DNA of 64,000 nt. It comes from Bacteroidales bacterium. GTDB lineage: Bacteria; Bacteroidota; Bacteroidia; Bacteroidales; VadinHA17. Made by a program: the position numbers and the translations under genes. Below, piece by piece: positions 46,411-56,065 of this stretch; position 1 is the first letter of the stretch; every line of letters begins with the position of its first letter. The notes below the pieces were generated by a model, which was given only the letters and a program-made list of their open reading frames with translations, ran no database searches and was not told the DNA's origin. The stretch covers positions 1 through 64,000 of the forward strand of contig JAGNKY010000005.1 in the NCBI GenBank assembly GCA_017999895.1, in the 5' to 3' direction.

Positions 46411-47088
46411 TTAATAATTTTTAATGCAACGCATAGAAAGGCCAACTTTATTATCTACACCTGCTATACTTACAGATGAGTAGATACTAACCAGATCTAC
46501 TCTTATACCTGGCGAAGAAGTCCACCATGAACCAGTGTTTCCAATTAACTGAAATGATCCTTCCCACCACCTCCAGCCACCCGGACGGGCTGAAAAACCT
46601 GATTCATTAGTACCACTACAATCCATCCTATGCCCTGGAGGACAGGTCCAGAATTTTGTGTCTTTTAATTTAGCACCCGCACCATTTGGCCCTCCCAGAT
46701 AATTAATCAATGTTTCCCACTCTTCCTTTGTAGGCACATGCCATCCGACAGGACATAACAATCCGGTATTAACTACATACCAGTTATATAAAGCACCATA
46801 ATTCTCTTTGTATTTTTCAGGACTATTGTCATACCAGCAATATGCGGCCGACGTCATTGATGCCCATTTTTCATCGTCAGTAACAAGGGGTATGGATACC
46901 CCGTTGTTATACTTTGTCGTCTTCAAATTTTCTTTAAGCCATACCTGAGTTCCAATAACCACTGTGTCATAATGATTACCGTCACCGTCAACAGGTAAAC
47001 CATTCTCTTTTTCACATCCTGCAAAAAACAGGATTACTGAAACAACCAGGGGTATAACCGGAATTATAACTGATTTTTTCATATGCAA
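46411..47088 (-). CDS. FISUMP-domain lipoprotein
   Basis: The 225-residue protein has a lipoprotein signal ending FFAGC (near 25). A Fibrobacter-succinogenes-major-paralogous (FISUMP) domain covers about 38-222, shown by TVVIGTQVWLKENLKTTKYN, YGALYNWY, CPVGWHVPTKEEWETLINYLGG and WWTSSP. It probably lies on the cell surface; the function of the domain is not established. A second ATG (47082) is possible. It starts five bases downstream of the papain-like gene and is probably co-transcribed with it. Confidence 0.88.
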   Translation of the reverse strand: MHMKKSVIIPVIPLVVSVILFFAGCEKENGLPVDGDGNHYDTVVIGTQVWLKENLKTTKYNNGVSIPLVTDDEKWASMTSAAYCWYDNSPEKYKENYGALYNWYVVNTGLLCPVGWHVPTKEEWETLINYLGGPNGAGAKLKDTKFWTCPPGHRMDCSGTNESGFSARPGGWRWWEGSFQLIGNTGSWWTSSPGIRVDLVSIYSSVSIAGVDNKVGLSMRCIKNY

Positions 47089-47093
47089 CCCTT

Positions 47094-48902
47094 TTAATGT
47101 TTAATTACAACACGCATTGTATATGTCTTTCCATTGTAAAGAATGTTAATAAAGTACAGTCCCTCAGGCAAATTATCTATATTTACCCTTAATGGGAATC
47201 CCTTGAACTCAGTTTTATATTTAACAACTCCCGTTTTATCATATATTGTTAAAGTACCTCCGACATCAGTGCTTAAATTCGCCGCAGTCATTTTTGTCCT
47301 GTTTATATCTATATCAACGTAATTAGCGGCCGGATTTGGATATGCCATAAAATATCCCTCACATTCACCCCCAAAAAACCATTGCGACTTGACTTTAATC
47401 CTGGATTGATTTTCACAGCAGGTCTTTGCCCACACCTCAAGCTGTCCATAAGGATAATCGTTTGTGTTAATTGAAATCATGTCATTATATCTCCAGTTCT
47501 CAGTCCAGCCGTAAGGTAGCACCCAGTCGTAATCCCACGTTGAACAGCCATAGTCAGAATTGTTGTAATAAATATGATAATTCGTATTCGGACAAAGATA
47601 ATATACATAACCATCATAAGGAACAGAACCACCATCGGAATCCAGAACTGACATTGAAACCAGATCTTCACGCGGGCCAACAATTATAAAATCTTTCGAA
47701 TAACTGGCTGTTCCATTGTGATTAATTGTGAATGTAATAGTGCATTTGTACCCCGGCCTTTCAAGATTAGGATAGACAGTTGCGGAATTTCCGCTTCCGC
47801 TATAAGGTGGATTAAAGTAAGACATCGGATATACGCTCCATGAAACAGAAAAACCTGGCGGAACAGAGTCGAGTGTAAATGTAGCTCCGGAAGTACAAAT
47901 AATGCCCGAAGGGCCTGTTATAAAAGGAGTTCGCAGTGGAGTGTATCCGCTTCGAAAAATGATTAATGGTTCACCATCATCAAAATCCATTTTATCAGGC
48001 CCGGGACAGCCAGAAGGTTTCGGTTGTGTATCAAATCCCCAGTTATAGAAACCATCTTTGTCATTATCTACATAAGATCTTGAATTGAACAGCGAACAAT
48101 CACTACCTGTACAATGAATAGTACTATCACTGTAAACAGGATAAACACGATAAAAATCAGGCTTCCAACAAAATATATTTATACTATCAGAAAAAATATC
48201 ATGTCTGGGAGTGTCGCCCGGCTTGCTAGGCCAACAATCTTTAAAACGCCATTTAAAAATGTTATTTTCAGTTTCCCAACCTATGAATAAAACAGTGTGA
48301 TCGTTAGTTATTTCACAATCAGGATCATCAGGGTGAAGCCTACAACCAATGCCAGTACCTTGCAGCGTTACAATAATTGGGCCGTAGTCCATGATAGCCT
48401 GTTTCAGGAGAGTATTATTAGTAATATAAATTTTCTCCCAATATGGAATAAATACGCGGTAGGCAGGATTATCACATATAATCCCCTGACAATACTCATA
48501 GCAATATCTATTTGGTTCTTCTTCTGGTTTCAATGGTTCATCTGGATATTTTAAACAATCTTCATCAACTATCCCGGTTGACTTTATTAAATTCAGAGGA
48601 GCAACAACACCAATACTCCCACACCCTACACCGGGGCAGTGGCAGCTTGTATCATTATTACTATATATGTTGCTTTCAGATAAATCGAGCATAGGCCATG
48701 TCTTATTAAAATATATTTGAGCTATGGCTTCGACTGCACCAACTACTGCAAAAGCCCCGCATGGCCCTTGTTCTCTTTGATTTTTTGCAGGTGAAATGTA
48801 GTTTTGTATTTTATGTCTATAAGACCATGTAAACTCAGAAGGTTGCGCAAATAATGAAAAGTTTACAAGAAAAAAACAGAAAATTAAGAAGTATTTTTTC
48901 AT
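47094..48902 (-). CDS. Papain-like (C1) peptidase with T9SS type A sorting domain
   Basis: The 602-residue protein has a signal peptide (1-20). A C1A-like domain covers about 30-260, a PKD/Ig-like region about 320-410 and a C-terminal type IX secretion sorting domain about 520-602 (YPNPAANYVDIDI ... YTMRVVIKH). Aligned with papain, Q42 (oxyanion hole), C48 (nucleophile) and H202 are kept. The Cys22 of papain is Q45, so that disulfide is lost. The position of Asn175 carries D222 (FKDCW). Activity is plausible but not certain. The product would be secreted or surface-anchored. Confidence 0.85.
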   Translation of the reverse strand: MKKYFLIFCFFLVNFSLFAQPSEFTWSYRHKIQNYISPAKNQREQGPCGAFAVVGAVEAIAQIYFNKTWPMLDLSESNIYSNNDTSCHCPGVGCGSIGVVAPLNLIKSTGIVDEDCLKYPDEPLKPEEEPNRYCYEYCQGIICDNPAYRVFIPYWEKIYITNNTLLKQAIMDYGPIIVTLQGTGIGCRLHPDDPDCEITNDHTVLFIGWETENNIFKWRFKDCWPSKPGDTPRHDIFSDSINIFCWKPDFYRVYPVYSDSTIHCTGSDCSLFNSRSYVDNDKDGFYNWGFDTQPKPSGCPGPDKMDFDDGEPLIIFRSGYTPLRTPFITGPSGIICTSGATFTLDSVPPGFSVSWSVYPMSYFNPPYSGSGNSATVYPNLERPGYKCTITFTINHNGTASYSKDFIIVGPREDLVSMSVLDSDGGSVPYDGYVYYLCPNTNYHIYYNNSDYGCSTWDYDWVLPYGWTENWRYNDMISINTNDYPYGQLEVWAKTCCENQSRIKVKSQWFFGGECEGYFMAYPNPAANYVDIDINRTKMTAANLSTDVGGTLTIYDKTGVVKYKTEFKGFPLRVNIDNLPEGLYFINILYNGKTYTMRVVIKH

Positions 48903-49157
48903 GACTAAGAATTTTTACTGTTACTCCATAGTTCTTATTAAAAATATTGTTACTGACTTGTTTGTTTTTTTGATAATGGAAATGCATAAAAATTATGAAA
49001 GAGGAAAAAATGAAAATTAAGTTAATTCTTGGATTTACTTATTAAATATTTTTAATACTCAAATGTTATTCTATAAGTGTTTTCCTTTTTGGTTTTTCAT
49101 TTCGTGTAGAATTATTAAAATAAATCAAAAAAGTAAAGAATAAGGCAAACTAATGTT

Positions 49158-50525
49158 TTATACTTTTGGTTCTATACCTATTACAGGTGGTTTCTCCTCA
49201 ATTCCAGGAACAGGGCCGAAAGCATAAGTTTTTGGTCCGAGATATAGGTCGGAATTCATCACCTCTTCCCATGTTACATCCTTCCCTGTGTAGGCCGACA
49301 TTCGTCCCATTATCGCTGTTAGTGTAGAATTTATTTGTCCTTCCGAGTCATTTATTATGTTACCTGTACGGATGGCTGTAATAAGGTTTACATGTTCCTG
49401 AACGAACGGGTCGTTAACTTTCCAGGTCTGGTCAGGAGAATCTTTTTCAGGGTAAGGATAGCTCCATATTTTTTCTCCTTTCAGATTGTATATTTCGCCT
49501 TTTGCGTCGGCATATCCTTTTGTTCCGGCAAAGAATTGTTTTGTCAGGTTGCTGCATCCGCTTATCTGGCGTGCGGCGCAATGTGTATGCATGCCGTTGT
49601 CATAAATATATTCGACGCTGAAGAAGTCGTACTGGTCGCCTGTTACTCTTCGCTGACGGCCTCCCCATGCAATGGCTTTGACAGGAGTTTTATTCAGGAA
49701 CCAGTTCATCACATCAATTTCGTGGATGAATTGTTCGACGATATGGTCGCCGGAGAGCCAGCAGAAGTTAGCCCAGTTGCGTAGCATATATTCCATGTCA
49801 CTCCAGCCCCGCTGGCGTTTTCTTACCCACAGAGCTCCGCCGTTACGTATTATGTGTGCACTGACTATTTCACCTATTTCGCCGTTTGCCACCCTCCGCC
49901 GGGTTTCCATAAAATCTTTCTGCACTCTTCTGATAGTGCCGCTCACCATGCATAGGCCTTTCTGTTTTGCCTTTTCTGCTGAAACCATCATAGAACGGGC
50001 ACCAACAGGGTCAACGGCGACAGGTTTTTCCATGAAGATATGTTTACTGGCATTAACTGCTGCTTCGACATGTGCAGGTCTGAAATGAGGAGGAGTGCAG
50101 AGCAGAACAATGTCAACTCCGGAGTCAATTACTTTTTCGTATGCATCGAAACCGATGAAGCATTTTTCGTCGGCGATTTCCACGTTTCTCTGTTTTTTTA
50201 GTTCAGCCCTGCAGTTATCGAGCTTGTCCTGGAAGACATCGCCCAGTGCAATGATTTCGAGGCCGTTTCCTGCGTCGAGGAAGTTTATTGCAGCGCCTGT
50301 ACCGCGTCCGCCGCAGCCGATCAGACCGGCCTTGAGTGGTTTCCCGTCGGGTGCCTTCTCTGGCATGGGAGGGAGCGCTTTTATTTTTTCCGTGGAACCA
50401 CTTTCGCTGCAGGAAGTAAGTATCTTTCCTGCACCAAGGGCTCCAAGTGCGGCAAAGGCTGAAGTAGTAATGAATTTGCGCCGGCCGCTGTCAGGTGTTA
50501 CCGGTGAATTTGATTTGTTTTTCAT
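49158..50525 (-). CDS. Tat-exported Gfo/Idh/MocA oxidoreductase (lipoprotein)
   Basis: The 455-residue protein has a twin-arginine signal (SGRRKFITTSAFAALGALGA) ending in a lipobox-like LTSC near 39. A Rossmann motif, AGLIGCGGRGTGAA, and the EKPVAVD motif follow (lysine near 168). Family members are NAD(P)-dependent sugar oxidoreductases or hydrolases acting through an oxidised intermediate. Tat export fits a pre-folded cofactor protein. The preceding gap 48903-49157 holds nothing recognisable. Confidence 0.88.
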   Translation of the reverse strand: MKNKSNSPVTPDSGRRKFITTSAFAALGALGAGKILTSCSESGSTEKIKALPPMPEKAPDGKPLKAGLIGCGGRGTGAAINFLDAGNGLEIIALGDVFQDKLDNCRAELKKQRNVEIADEKCFIGFDAYEKVIDSGVDIVLLCTPPHFRPAHVEAAVNASKHIFMEKPVAVDPVGARSMMVSAEKAKQKGLCMVSGTIRRVQKDFMETRRRVANGEIGEIVSAHIIRNGGALWVRKRQRGWSDMEYMLRNWANFCWLSGDHIVEQFIHEIDVMNWFLNKTPVKAIAWGGRQRRVTGDQYDFFSVEYIYDNGMHTHCAARQISGCSNLTKQFFAGTKGYADAKGEIYNLKGEKIWSYPYPEKDSPDQTWKVNDPFVQEHVNLITAIRTGNIINDSEGQINSTLTAIMGRMSAYTGKDVTWEEVMNSDLYLGPKTYAFGPVPGIEEKPPVIGIEPKV

Positions 50526-50619
50526 ACGTAAGTAAATTATTAATCGTTAAATATCAATATTTTTAATAACTGCTTCATAATTAATTATATTTTATTTACC
50601 CCTTAATTTGCCCCCTAAA

Positions 50620-50638
50620 TCCCCCCAAAATGGGGGGA
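50620..50638. repeat. C7/G7 hairpin in intergenic DNA
   Basis: TCCCCCC, a 5-base spacer AAAAT, and GGGGGGA form a 7-bp stem, followed on the plus strand by a run of six T. No plus-strand gene ends here, so a terminator role is doubtful. It resembles common Bacteroidetes intergenic repeats. Confidence 0.45.
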
Positions 50639-50649
50639 CTTTTTTATAT

Positions 50650-50701
50650 TGTATACCATGTGTGTAGATACCTGTATACTATGTGTGTAGTCCATACATG
50701 G
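50650..50701. repeat. 52-bp dispersed repeat, copy B
   Basis: It aligns without gaps to 79-130 over 52 bases, sharing TGTATACCATGT at the start and GTCCATACA near the end, with the two 23-bp units preserved. It lies about 120 bases downstream of the GH172 stop on the minus strand. Copy B's inverted arms are less perfect than copy A's. Confidence 0.6.
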
Positions 50702-50821
50702 GGAGGCTGGGAGGATTAAAAAAAGAGAGGTTTTTCATATTAAAATTCAAATAGTTTAAAAAATGCGAAAGATAAAGATATATAGGTTGTGTGTTATTTT
50801 TTACTCATTCTTACATCAAGG

Positions 50822-52006
50822 CTAATATATCTCAAGTTCCTTCCAGCCCGGGAGGTTCGGAAATTTGGCATGAGGTTCGGTCTGATACCAGAAGCAAACA
50901 GATGCGATATCCGATTTCTGGGCCAGATACCTTCCGCCTTTTCTCCAGCCAAGGTCCTGTATGGTTATTCTCAGGTCTCTGTCAAATCTCACAGGATCCA
51001 TGATATGCCAGCGGTAAAGGCCGAATCTCTGCATGACATTATAATGGCCGTCGCCACGTATTACCTGAGGAAGTCCGGAATAGGGCGTGCAGAATTCAGT
51101 GTAATTGACTTCCTCGACCCCGGCGGCATTTTTCTTCCTCGTGTCGAAGTCGTACGACCCGCAGAAATAATCTTCGGTGCCTGTACCGCAAATTGTAGGA
51201 TATTCACTATCACCGTCGAGATAAAACTTAATTTCTCCTTCGCCCCACCATCCGTTATTATGAACGCCCCATGCCATATATACTCCAACATAATGGCCTT
51301 TTCCTTTGATGCCATCGGCAATGGTATAGATAGAAGTTTCGTCAGGATTTGTCCTCCTGAACTGTGCGTGGAAATAGGCAGCGTCGGCCGGGACATTGGT
51401 AAGAGTGTAGTCAATCTGGTAATAAAGCGTCATGGGATCGGTGTCGTTTATATTCTCCATTGTTATTTTGCATTTCTTTCTGAAAGGCATCGTCCAATAG
51501 CAGTTGAAGGCGCTTCCAGGGTTGACGCACACAGCAAGGGATGATAATGGTGCATATATTCCCCATCCCATTCCAAAAAAATCTCCGGCAGGGCATTCTA
51601 TAGAAGGTTCCGTCTCATCGTCCCAGTAGAAGCGAAGAATAGAAAAGCGCCAGTTGCCGGTGGGTGTCATCCAGATATGCTGTATTGCGCCCGGACCTGT
51701 TATTTCGGCCAGAGTGAAAGTCTCGCCAGGTTTTATTTTGATATAAGGATTTACCTTCCAGCCTTTACCAAGGTCGCGTGCTGCGCTGGAGGCATTGGCA
51801 ACGTTGGGTTTATCCTGGTCGGCAGGGTCGGCCATTCCTCCTTTACCTTTTTCTCCGGTGAAGTTCTCAGGGCTTATTGAACGAGTTTTAGCATCGGACA
51901 ACCGGAAGAGGTTGCCCATGTTCATGTCGAGTCCGTTGAATTTGTTCTGGCCAAAGCCGTTCAATGATAAAATTATTGTAAACAGCAGAATTATTTTCTT
52001 TTTCAT
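50822..52006 (-). CDS. GH172 (DUF2961) glycosidase, exported
   Basis: The 394-residue protein has a signal peptide (about 1-19, NGFGQ) and a DUF2961/GH172 domain. The domain shows GPGAIQHIWMTP, ECPAGDFFGMGWG, NNGWWGEGEIKFYLDGD and the conserved GTGTEDYF (E278). Characterised members act on alpha-D-fructofuranoside, difructose anhydride or D-arabinofuranose linkages. The substrate here is not shown. It lies between two Tat-exported oxidoreductase genes, suggesting a joint role in glycan use. A near-consensus -7 (TACCTTTA, minus strand) lies near 52034-52041. Confidence 0.88.
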   Translation of the reverse strand: MKKKIILLFTIILSLNGFGQNKFNGLDMNMGNLFRLSDAKTRSISPENFTGEKGKGGMADPADQDKPNVANASSAARDLGKGWKVNPYIKIKPGETFTLAEITGPGAIQHIWMTPTGNWRFSILRFYWDDETEPSIECPAGDFFGMGWGIYAPLSSLAVCVNPGSAFNCYWTMPFRKKCKITMENINDTDPMTLYYQIDYTLTNVPADAAYFHAQFRRTNPDETSIYTIADGIKGKGHYVGVYMAWGVHNNGWWGEGEIKFYLDGDSEYPTICGTGTEDYFCGSYDFDTRKKNAAGVEEVNYTEFCTPYSGLPQVIRGDGHYNVMQRFGLYRWHIMDPVRFDRDLRITIQDLGWRKGGRYLAQKSDIASVCFWYQTEPHAKFPNLPGWKELEIY

Positions 52007-52187
52007 ACCAGTAAGTTTTGAGTTGCCTTATAAAGGTAAATAATTCAAATGAAAAATTGAAAGTTTTCAGCATTTCTTTTGGTTTAGATTTCGACGTTTT
52101 AATGTCATCTTATTTTTTTACGAAATTCAATTTATTTATTTATTTATTCTTAATTTTATAAATTAATCAGGTTAAATACATTATGCA

Positions 52188-53546
52188 ATGAAAAATCAAA
52201 ACTCTGGAAAAATGAGTCGAAGGGGATTCATTTCAACATCTACTGCAGCTGCGGCTGGATTTACAATTGTTCCGTCGTATGTTGTCTCAGGTACGGGTCA
52301 TACCCCGCCCAGCGACAAGCTTAATATTGCCGGAGTGGGTATAGGAGGAATGGGAAGAAACAATCTGGCTAATGTTGCAAAAACTGAAAACATTGTAGCC
52401 CTTTGCGATGTTGACTGGAATGAAGCCACTTTAAAAGTATTCAAAACTTATCCACAGGCAAAGCAGTACAAGGATTACAGGTTAATGCTCGATTCCCAAA
52501 AGGATATTGATGCAGTGATTGTTGCCACTTCCGATCATACTCATGCAGTAATAAGTATGGAAGCGATGAGGAGAGGGAAGCATGTTTTCACACAGAAGCC
52601 TTTGACACACACTGTTTACGAAGCAAGGGCGCTTTCAAAAGCAGCGAAGGAATACAAGGTTTCCACTCAGATGGGGAATCAGGGTCAGGCAGAGGATGGG
52701 CCGCGGAGACTCAGGGAAATGATTTGGGATGGAGCAATTGGCCCTATACATGAGGTTCATGTATGGACCGACCGGCCAAATAACGGCCTATTCAGAACAT
52801 ATTGGCCTCAGGGAGTGAACAGGCCGGAAGAAAAGCCTGACATTCCGGAAACCCTCGATTGGGAACTTTTTATAGGTCCTGCACCTATGAGGCCTTATCA
52901 TCCTGCATATCATCCCTTCAAATGGAGAGGATGGTGGGACTTCGGCACAGGAGCTCTTGGTGACATAGGCTGCCATTCGCTCGATCCTGTGTTCAGGGCA
53001 CTTAAGCTTAAATACCCCCTGAGCGTGGAAGCAGTTTCAACAATAGTCAACGATGAGACATATCCTCTCGCTTCAATGGTACGTTACCGTTTTCCGGCAA
53101 GGGAAGGAATGCCGCCTGTTACAATTGTTTGGTATGATGGAGGACTGCGCCCATTCAATCTCGAGGAACTTACCGAAGGAATGAAGATGGGAGCAGGAGG
53201 CACCCTTTATATTGGAGAAAAGGGTAAAATACTGGATAACATCATATTGCCTGAATCTCTGAGAAAATCTTACATGCCTCCAAAGCCTTACATACCTTCT
53301 TCTCCCGGTCATGAAAAAGAATGGATTCTTGCATGTAAGGGAGGCGCACCTGCAGGATCGGATTTTGAATGGGCAGGCCCTCTAACTGAAACAGTACTGC
53401 TTGGGAATATAGCCTTGCGCAGAGCCTTGAAGGAAAAACTGAGTTCGGTAATACTTAAATTTGATCCTGAGAGTTTTAGCTTCCCTAACCTGCCTGAAGC
53501 AAATCAGTACCTACATTGTGAATACCGGGCAGGATGGAATTTATAA
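52188..53546 (+). CDS. Tat-exported Gfo/Idh/MocA oxidoreductase
   Basis: The 452-residue protein has a Tat signal (SRRGFISTSTAAAAGFTIVP). The Rossmann sequence NIAGVGIGGMGRNNLANVA lies near 46, with TQKPLTHTVYEARAL (lysine near 140) and GDIGCHSLDPVFRALK near 260. It belongs to the same broad family as the 49158 gene but is not a close duplicate. The sugar or glycoside substrate is unknown. It is divergent from the GH172 gene and convergent with the DUF4340 gene 16 bases away. Confidence 0.88.
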   Translation: MKNQNSGKMSRRGFISTSTAAAAGFTIVPSYVVSGTGHTPPSDKLNIAGVGIGGMGRNNLANVAKTENIVALCDVDWNEATLKVFKTYPQAKQYKDYRLMLDSQKDIDAVIVATSDHTHAVISMEAMRRGKHVFTQKPLTHTVYEARALSKAAKEYKVSTQMGNQGQAEDGPRRLREMIWDGAIGPIHEVHVWTDRPNNGLFRTYWPQGVNRPEEKPDIPETLDWELFIGPAPMRPYHPAYHPFKWRGWWDFGTGALGDIGCHSLDPVFRALKLKYPLSVEAVSTIVNDETYPLASMVRYRFPAREGMPPVTIVWYDGGLRPFNLEELTEGMKMGAGGTLYIGEKGKILDNIILPESLRKSYMPPKPYIPSSPGHEKEWILACKGGAPAGSDFEWAGPLTETVLLGNIALRRALKEKLSSVILKFDPESFSFPNLPEANQYLHCEYRAGWNL

Positions 53547-53562
53547 CTATGGCCTGCCTGTT

Positions 53563-54534
53563 TTATTTTTTATTTTTGAAATGACTTAATGGTTTGAAAA
53601 TCTGATTGAAAACATTTTTGTTTTCGTCAATGAAGAATGCTTCAGGATTCAGGCTCGAGTTGAGGATTATCCTTCCATTTTCATCGCTATAGCATTTTAC
53701 GGTGATATTGAGCAGGTTATTTCCTTCTATAAGAGTCTGGCAGAGAGGTGAAGAGACAGGCCTGAAACTTTCGATAAATTTTTCTCCGTCGGTATATGTT
53801 ATAGTGTTGATATAGCTTGCTGTTGCAGCCGAATCGGCAGGTTCACCGCTGGCATACCACTTGTTTTCTTTTTTCTCGAGCACAAATCCGCTGTCGGCAG
53901 GAAAAGTGAAAGTAATTTTAGTGATGTCGTCGCCTTTGCATCGGATAAGCGTTTTGTCCCTCCAGTCGTCGAAATCGCCGCTGAAAGAAAAAGTTAGGAA
54001 ACCGTCCACAGCATAGACAGGTTCTTCAGTGTATAGCCTTACATAAGAAATACCGTCAATGCTTCCTCCATAACCGCCGCCATAAGGATTACTTACCGGT
54101 TTATAAGAAAAACGGCCTATCATAACATCGGCAAGTGCCTTGCCTTTTTTGTTTTCCACTCTCACCCTTATAGCGAGGCTGTCGGTAAGGTCATAATCCT
54201 GCCATTTGGCTTTGCTAACCGATACAAGGTTAGAAGGTTTGATTGAGAGAAGATCGGATAAAATGTTCTCTACTGCTCCATCACGAGGTTTTGATATAAT
54301 TTCACCTTGTTTTACCTTCCATGTTTTATTATCTCTGAAAAATTCAAATTTCTCCCCTGCCGATGCTTTAGGAATAATGATAATTCTTTCGACTTCGGTG
54401 GTATCGAATCTGACTAGAGTTGTTTTGAGAGTTGATTTTTCACGGGGGATTTTCACTATAAAGGTTACAGCCAGAATAATCAACAATATCCCCAGTATAT
54501 AAAAAAGTTTTTTGTTTTCGAATCTTTTACTCAT
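53563..54534 (-). CDS. DUF4340 membrane-anchored protein of the Gld-like ABC module
   Basis: The 323-residue protein has an N-terminal membrane helix (about 9-26) and a large periplasmic DUF4340 region. The region contains repeats around a WKVKQGE and WYASGEPADSA pattern. DUF4340 proteins typically follow GldG-like genes, as here: the start overlaps the gldG-like gene by eight bases. The function is unknown, but the strict linkage suggests it is a subunit or partner of the transporter. Confidence 0.85.
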   Translation of the reverse strand: MSKRFENKKLFYILGILLIILAVTFIVKIPREKSTLKTTLVRFDTTEVERIIIIPKASAGEKFEFFRDNKTWKVKQGEIISKPRDGAVENILSDLLSIKPSNLVSVSKAKWQDYDLTDSLAIRVRVENKKGKALADVMIGRFSYKPVSNPYGGGYGGSIDGISYVRLYTEEPVYAVDGFLTFSFSGDFDDWRDKTLIRCKGDDITKITFTFPADSGFVLEKKENKWYASGEPADSAATASYINTITYTDGEKFIESFRPVSSPLCQTLIEGNNLLNITVKCYSDENGRIILNSSLNPEAFFIDENKNVFNQIFKPLSHFKNKK

Positions 54535-56041
54535 AGCTTATCTCCATTCTTTTGATTCGTTTGTTGCGGTTCATTTGCCATCTTGCAATTCCATAAGCGA
54601 TGATTATGACTATGGGGGCCAGGAAATTAAACCATTTCAGGAATGCTCTTCTGGAATCGGGTATTTCATTTATAGGGCGGGAAGTGACTTCTTTTGTACG
54701 AAGTTCAATAAGACCTGTTTCATCGGAGAGCCAGTCGATAGAGTTAACAAGAAGGCTTATATTGTCATCAGGAAGCTGATAGCCCGAATGGGGGCCATTT
54801 ACTGCAAAATCTCCATCGCTGATTATTATCATTTTCGAGTCAGCATTACCGGCTAATTTTCCTTCCAGGATACCTGCAACAACAAGATTTGAAGCAGGGA
54901 AGTCAGCCTCGCTCCATTGCCGCTGGATATCAAAGTATAATGGCGCCCTCAAAGTGCCTGATTTTTCCGAAGAAAATGCTATAGGAGTGAATTTTTTAGT
55001 CGAATCGCCTGAAAAAGTTATTGGACTGGCAAACTGAAGGCTGACCGATTCGAGCCCTTTTGAAACAGGATTATCTGCAAACTTTGTAATTACGGGCAGA
55101 TAGGGAAACTGAATCTGAGTGCTCATTATGAAGTTTCCCTGTTGTTGCTGTAGGGTCACATAACCACAGCTTGCGTCAACAATGAAGTTTTCTGATACGA
55201 TTATTCCTTTTCTTTGAAGCCATTCTTCGAGGCCGCAGCTTACAGCATGTCCGGTAACGGTCGAGAAGTCACCTTCGACGCGGTCGAAGGCAAGGAATAT
55301 ATTTCCACCCTTTGCCAGATATTCATCGAGCCTTTTCAGGTCTTTATCCGGGATGGTGTCTTTTGGCCGGATAATGGCTATGGTTTTGAATCTTGAAGGT
55401 ATTTCTGCAGTGTCGTTAATAAAGTAAGGTTCGATATTATATAAAACACTTAGTTGGGTATATGCCTGAATTATTTCGTTCAGAGGCGGCTCTCCATGTC
55501 CCTGAATCAGAGCGATAGAAGGTTTTTCAGTCACCGACAGCTTTTTTATTGCTGATGAGAGAGAATATTCCATTCCAGCGCCTGGCTGAAAGAAGGGGAT
55601 AACTTCTTTTTCTTCACCCATTGATACAACGGCACCGAGATAAGCTTTCTGCTGTTTAACCTGATCTTTCTCACGTACATTTATCATAACCGGTTGAATG
55701 CCGTTTTTAACAGCTTCCTGTTCAAGTTGTTCATTTTCGTTCGGATTGATGAACTTGTAAACAACCATTCCTTTCGACCGGTTGTTATATTCGACAAGCA
55801 TATCTTTCAGATTTGTTGAAATGTTACTGATGTAAGGAGGCAGGTCTTTCGAGAAATAAACCGTCACTGTAACAGGTCTGTCGAGGTTTTTCAGGATATT
55901 GCGTGTTGCCTTGCTCAGAGTATATTCCTTGTTCTCGGTAAGGTCGAGGCGGAAAGTATAAAGATGAGCAAGAACGTTTATGATAACAACTATCAGTATT
56001 ACAAGTCCTATTGTTGTTGAAATTTTTGCTGTTTTCACCAT
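54527..56041 (-). CDS. GldG-like ABC transporter auxiliary protein
   Basis: The 504-residue protein has one N-terminal helix (about 10-30), a periplasmic ABC_transp_aux-like region (about 45-460) and one C-terminal helix (about 465-485). This is the GldG plan. Typical sequences are RPVTVTVYFSKDLPP, VEYNNRSKGMVVYKFINP and IALIQGHGEPP. In Flavobacterium, GldA/F/G form an ABC transporter linked to gliding. Homologues also occur in non-gliders, so motility is not implied. It lies in an operon with the permease and ATPase genes upstream. Confidence 0.88.
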   Translation of the reverse strand: MVKTAKISTTIGLVILIVVIINVLAHLYTFRLDLTENKEYTLSKATRNILKNLDRPVTVTVYFSKDLPPYISNISTNLKDMLVEYNNRSKGMVVYKFINPNENEQLEQEAVKNGIQPVMINVREKDQVKQQKAYLGAVVSMGEEKEVIPFFQPGAGMEYSLSSAIKKLSVTEKPSIALIQGHGEPPLNEIIQAYTQLSVLYNIEPYFINDTAEIPSRFKTIAIIRPKDTIPDKDLKRLDEYLAKGGNIFLAFDRVEGDFSTVTGHAVSCGLEEWLQRKGIIVSENFIVDASCGYVTLQQQQGNFIMSTQIQFPYLPVITKFADNPVSKGLESVSLQFASPITFSGDSTKKFTPIAFSSEKSGTLRAPLYFDIQRQWSEADFPASNLVVAGILEGKLAGNADSKMIIISDGDFAVNGPHSGYQLPDDNISLLVNSIDWLSDETGLIELRTKEVTSRPINEIPDSRRAFLKWFNFLAPIVIIIAYGIARWQMNRNKRIKRMEISYE

Positions 56042-56065
56042 AATAGTTTTTAATCTTTATTCTTT

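Noticed and set aside
50620..50638. Terminator for a plus-strand transcript
   Set aside because: The hairpin and T run face right, but no plus-strand gene lies upstream; kept only as a repeat.
50789..51544. 251-codon frame on the plus strand
   Set aside because: It lies antisense to the GH172 gene, which has a signal peptide and clear family motifs; the plus-strand protein resembles nothing.
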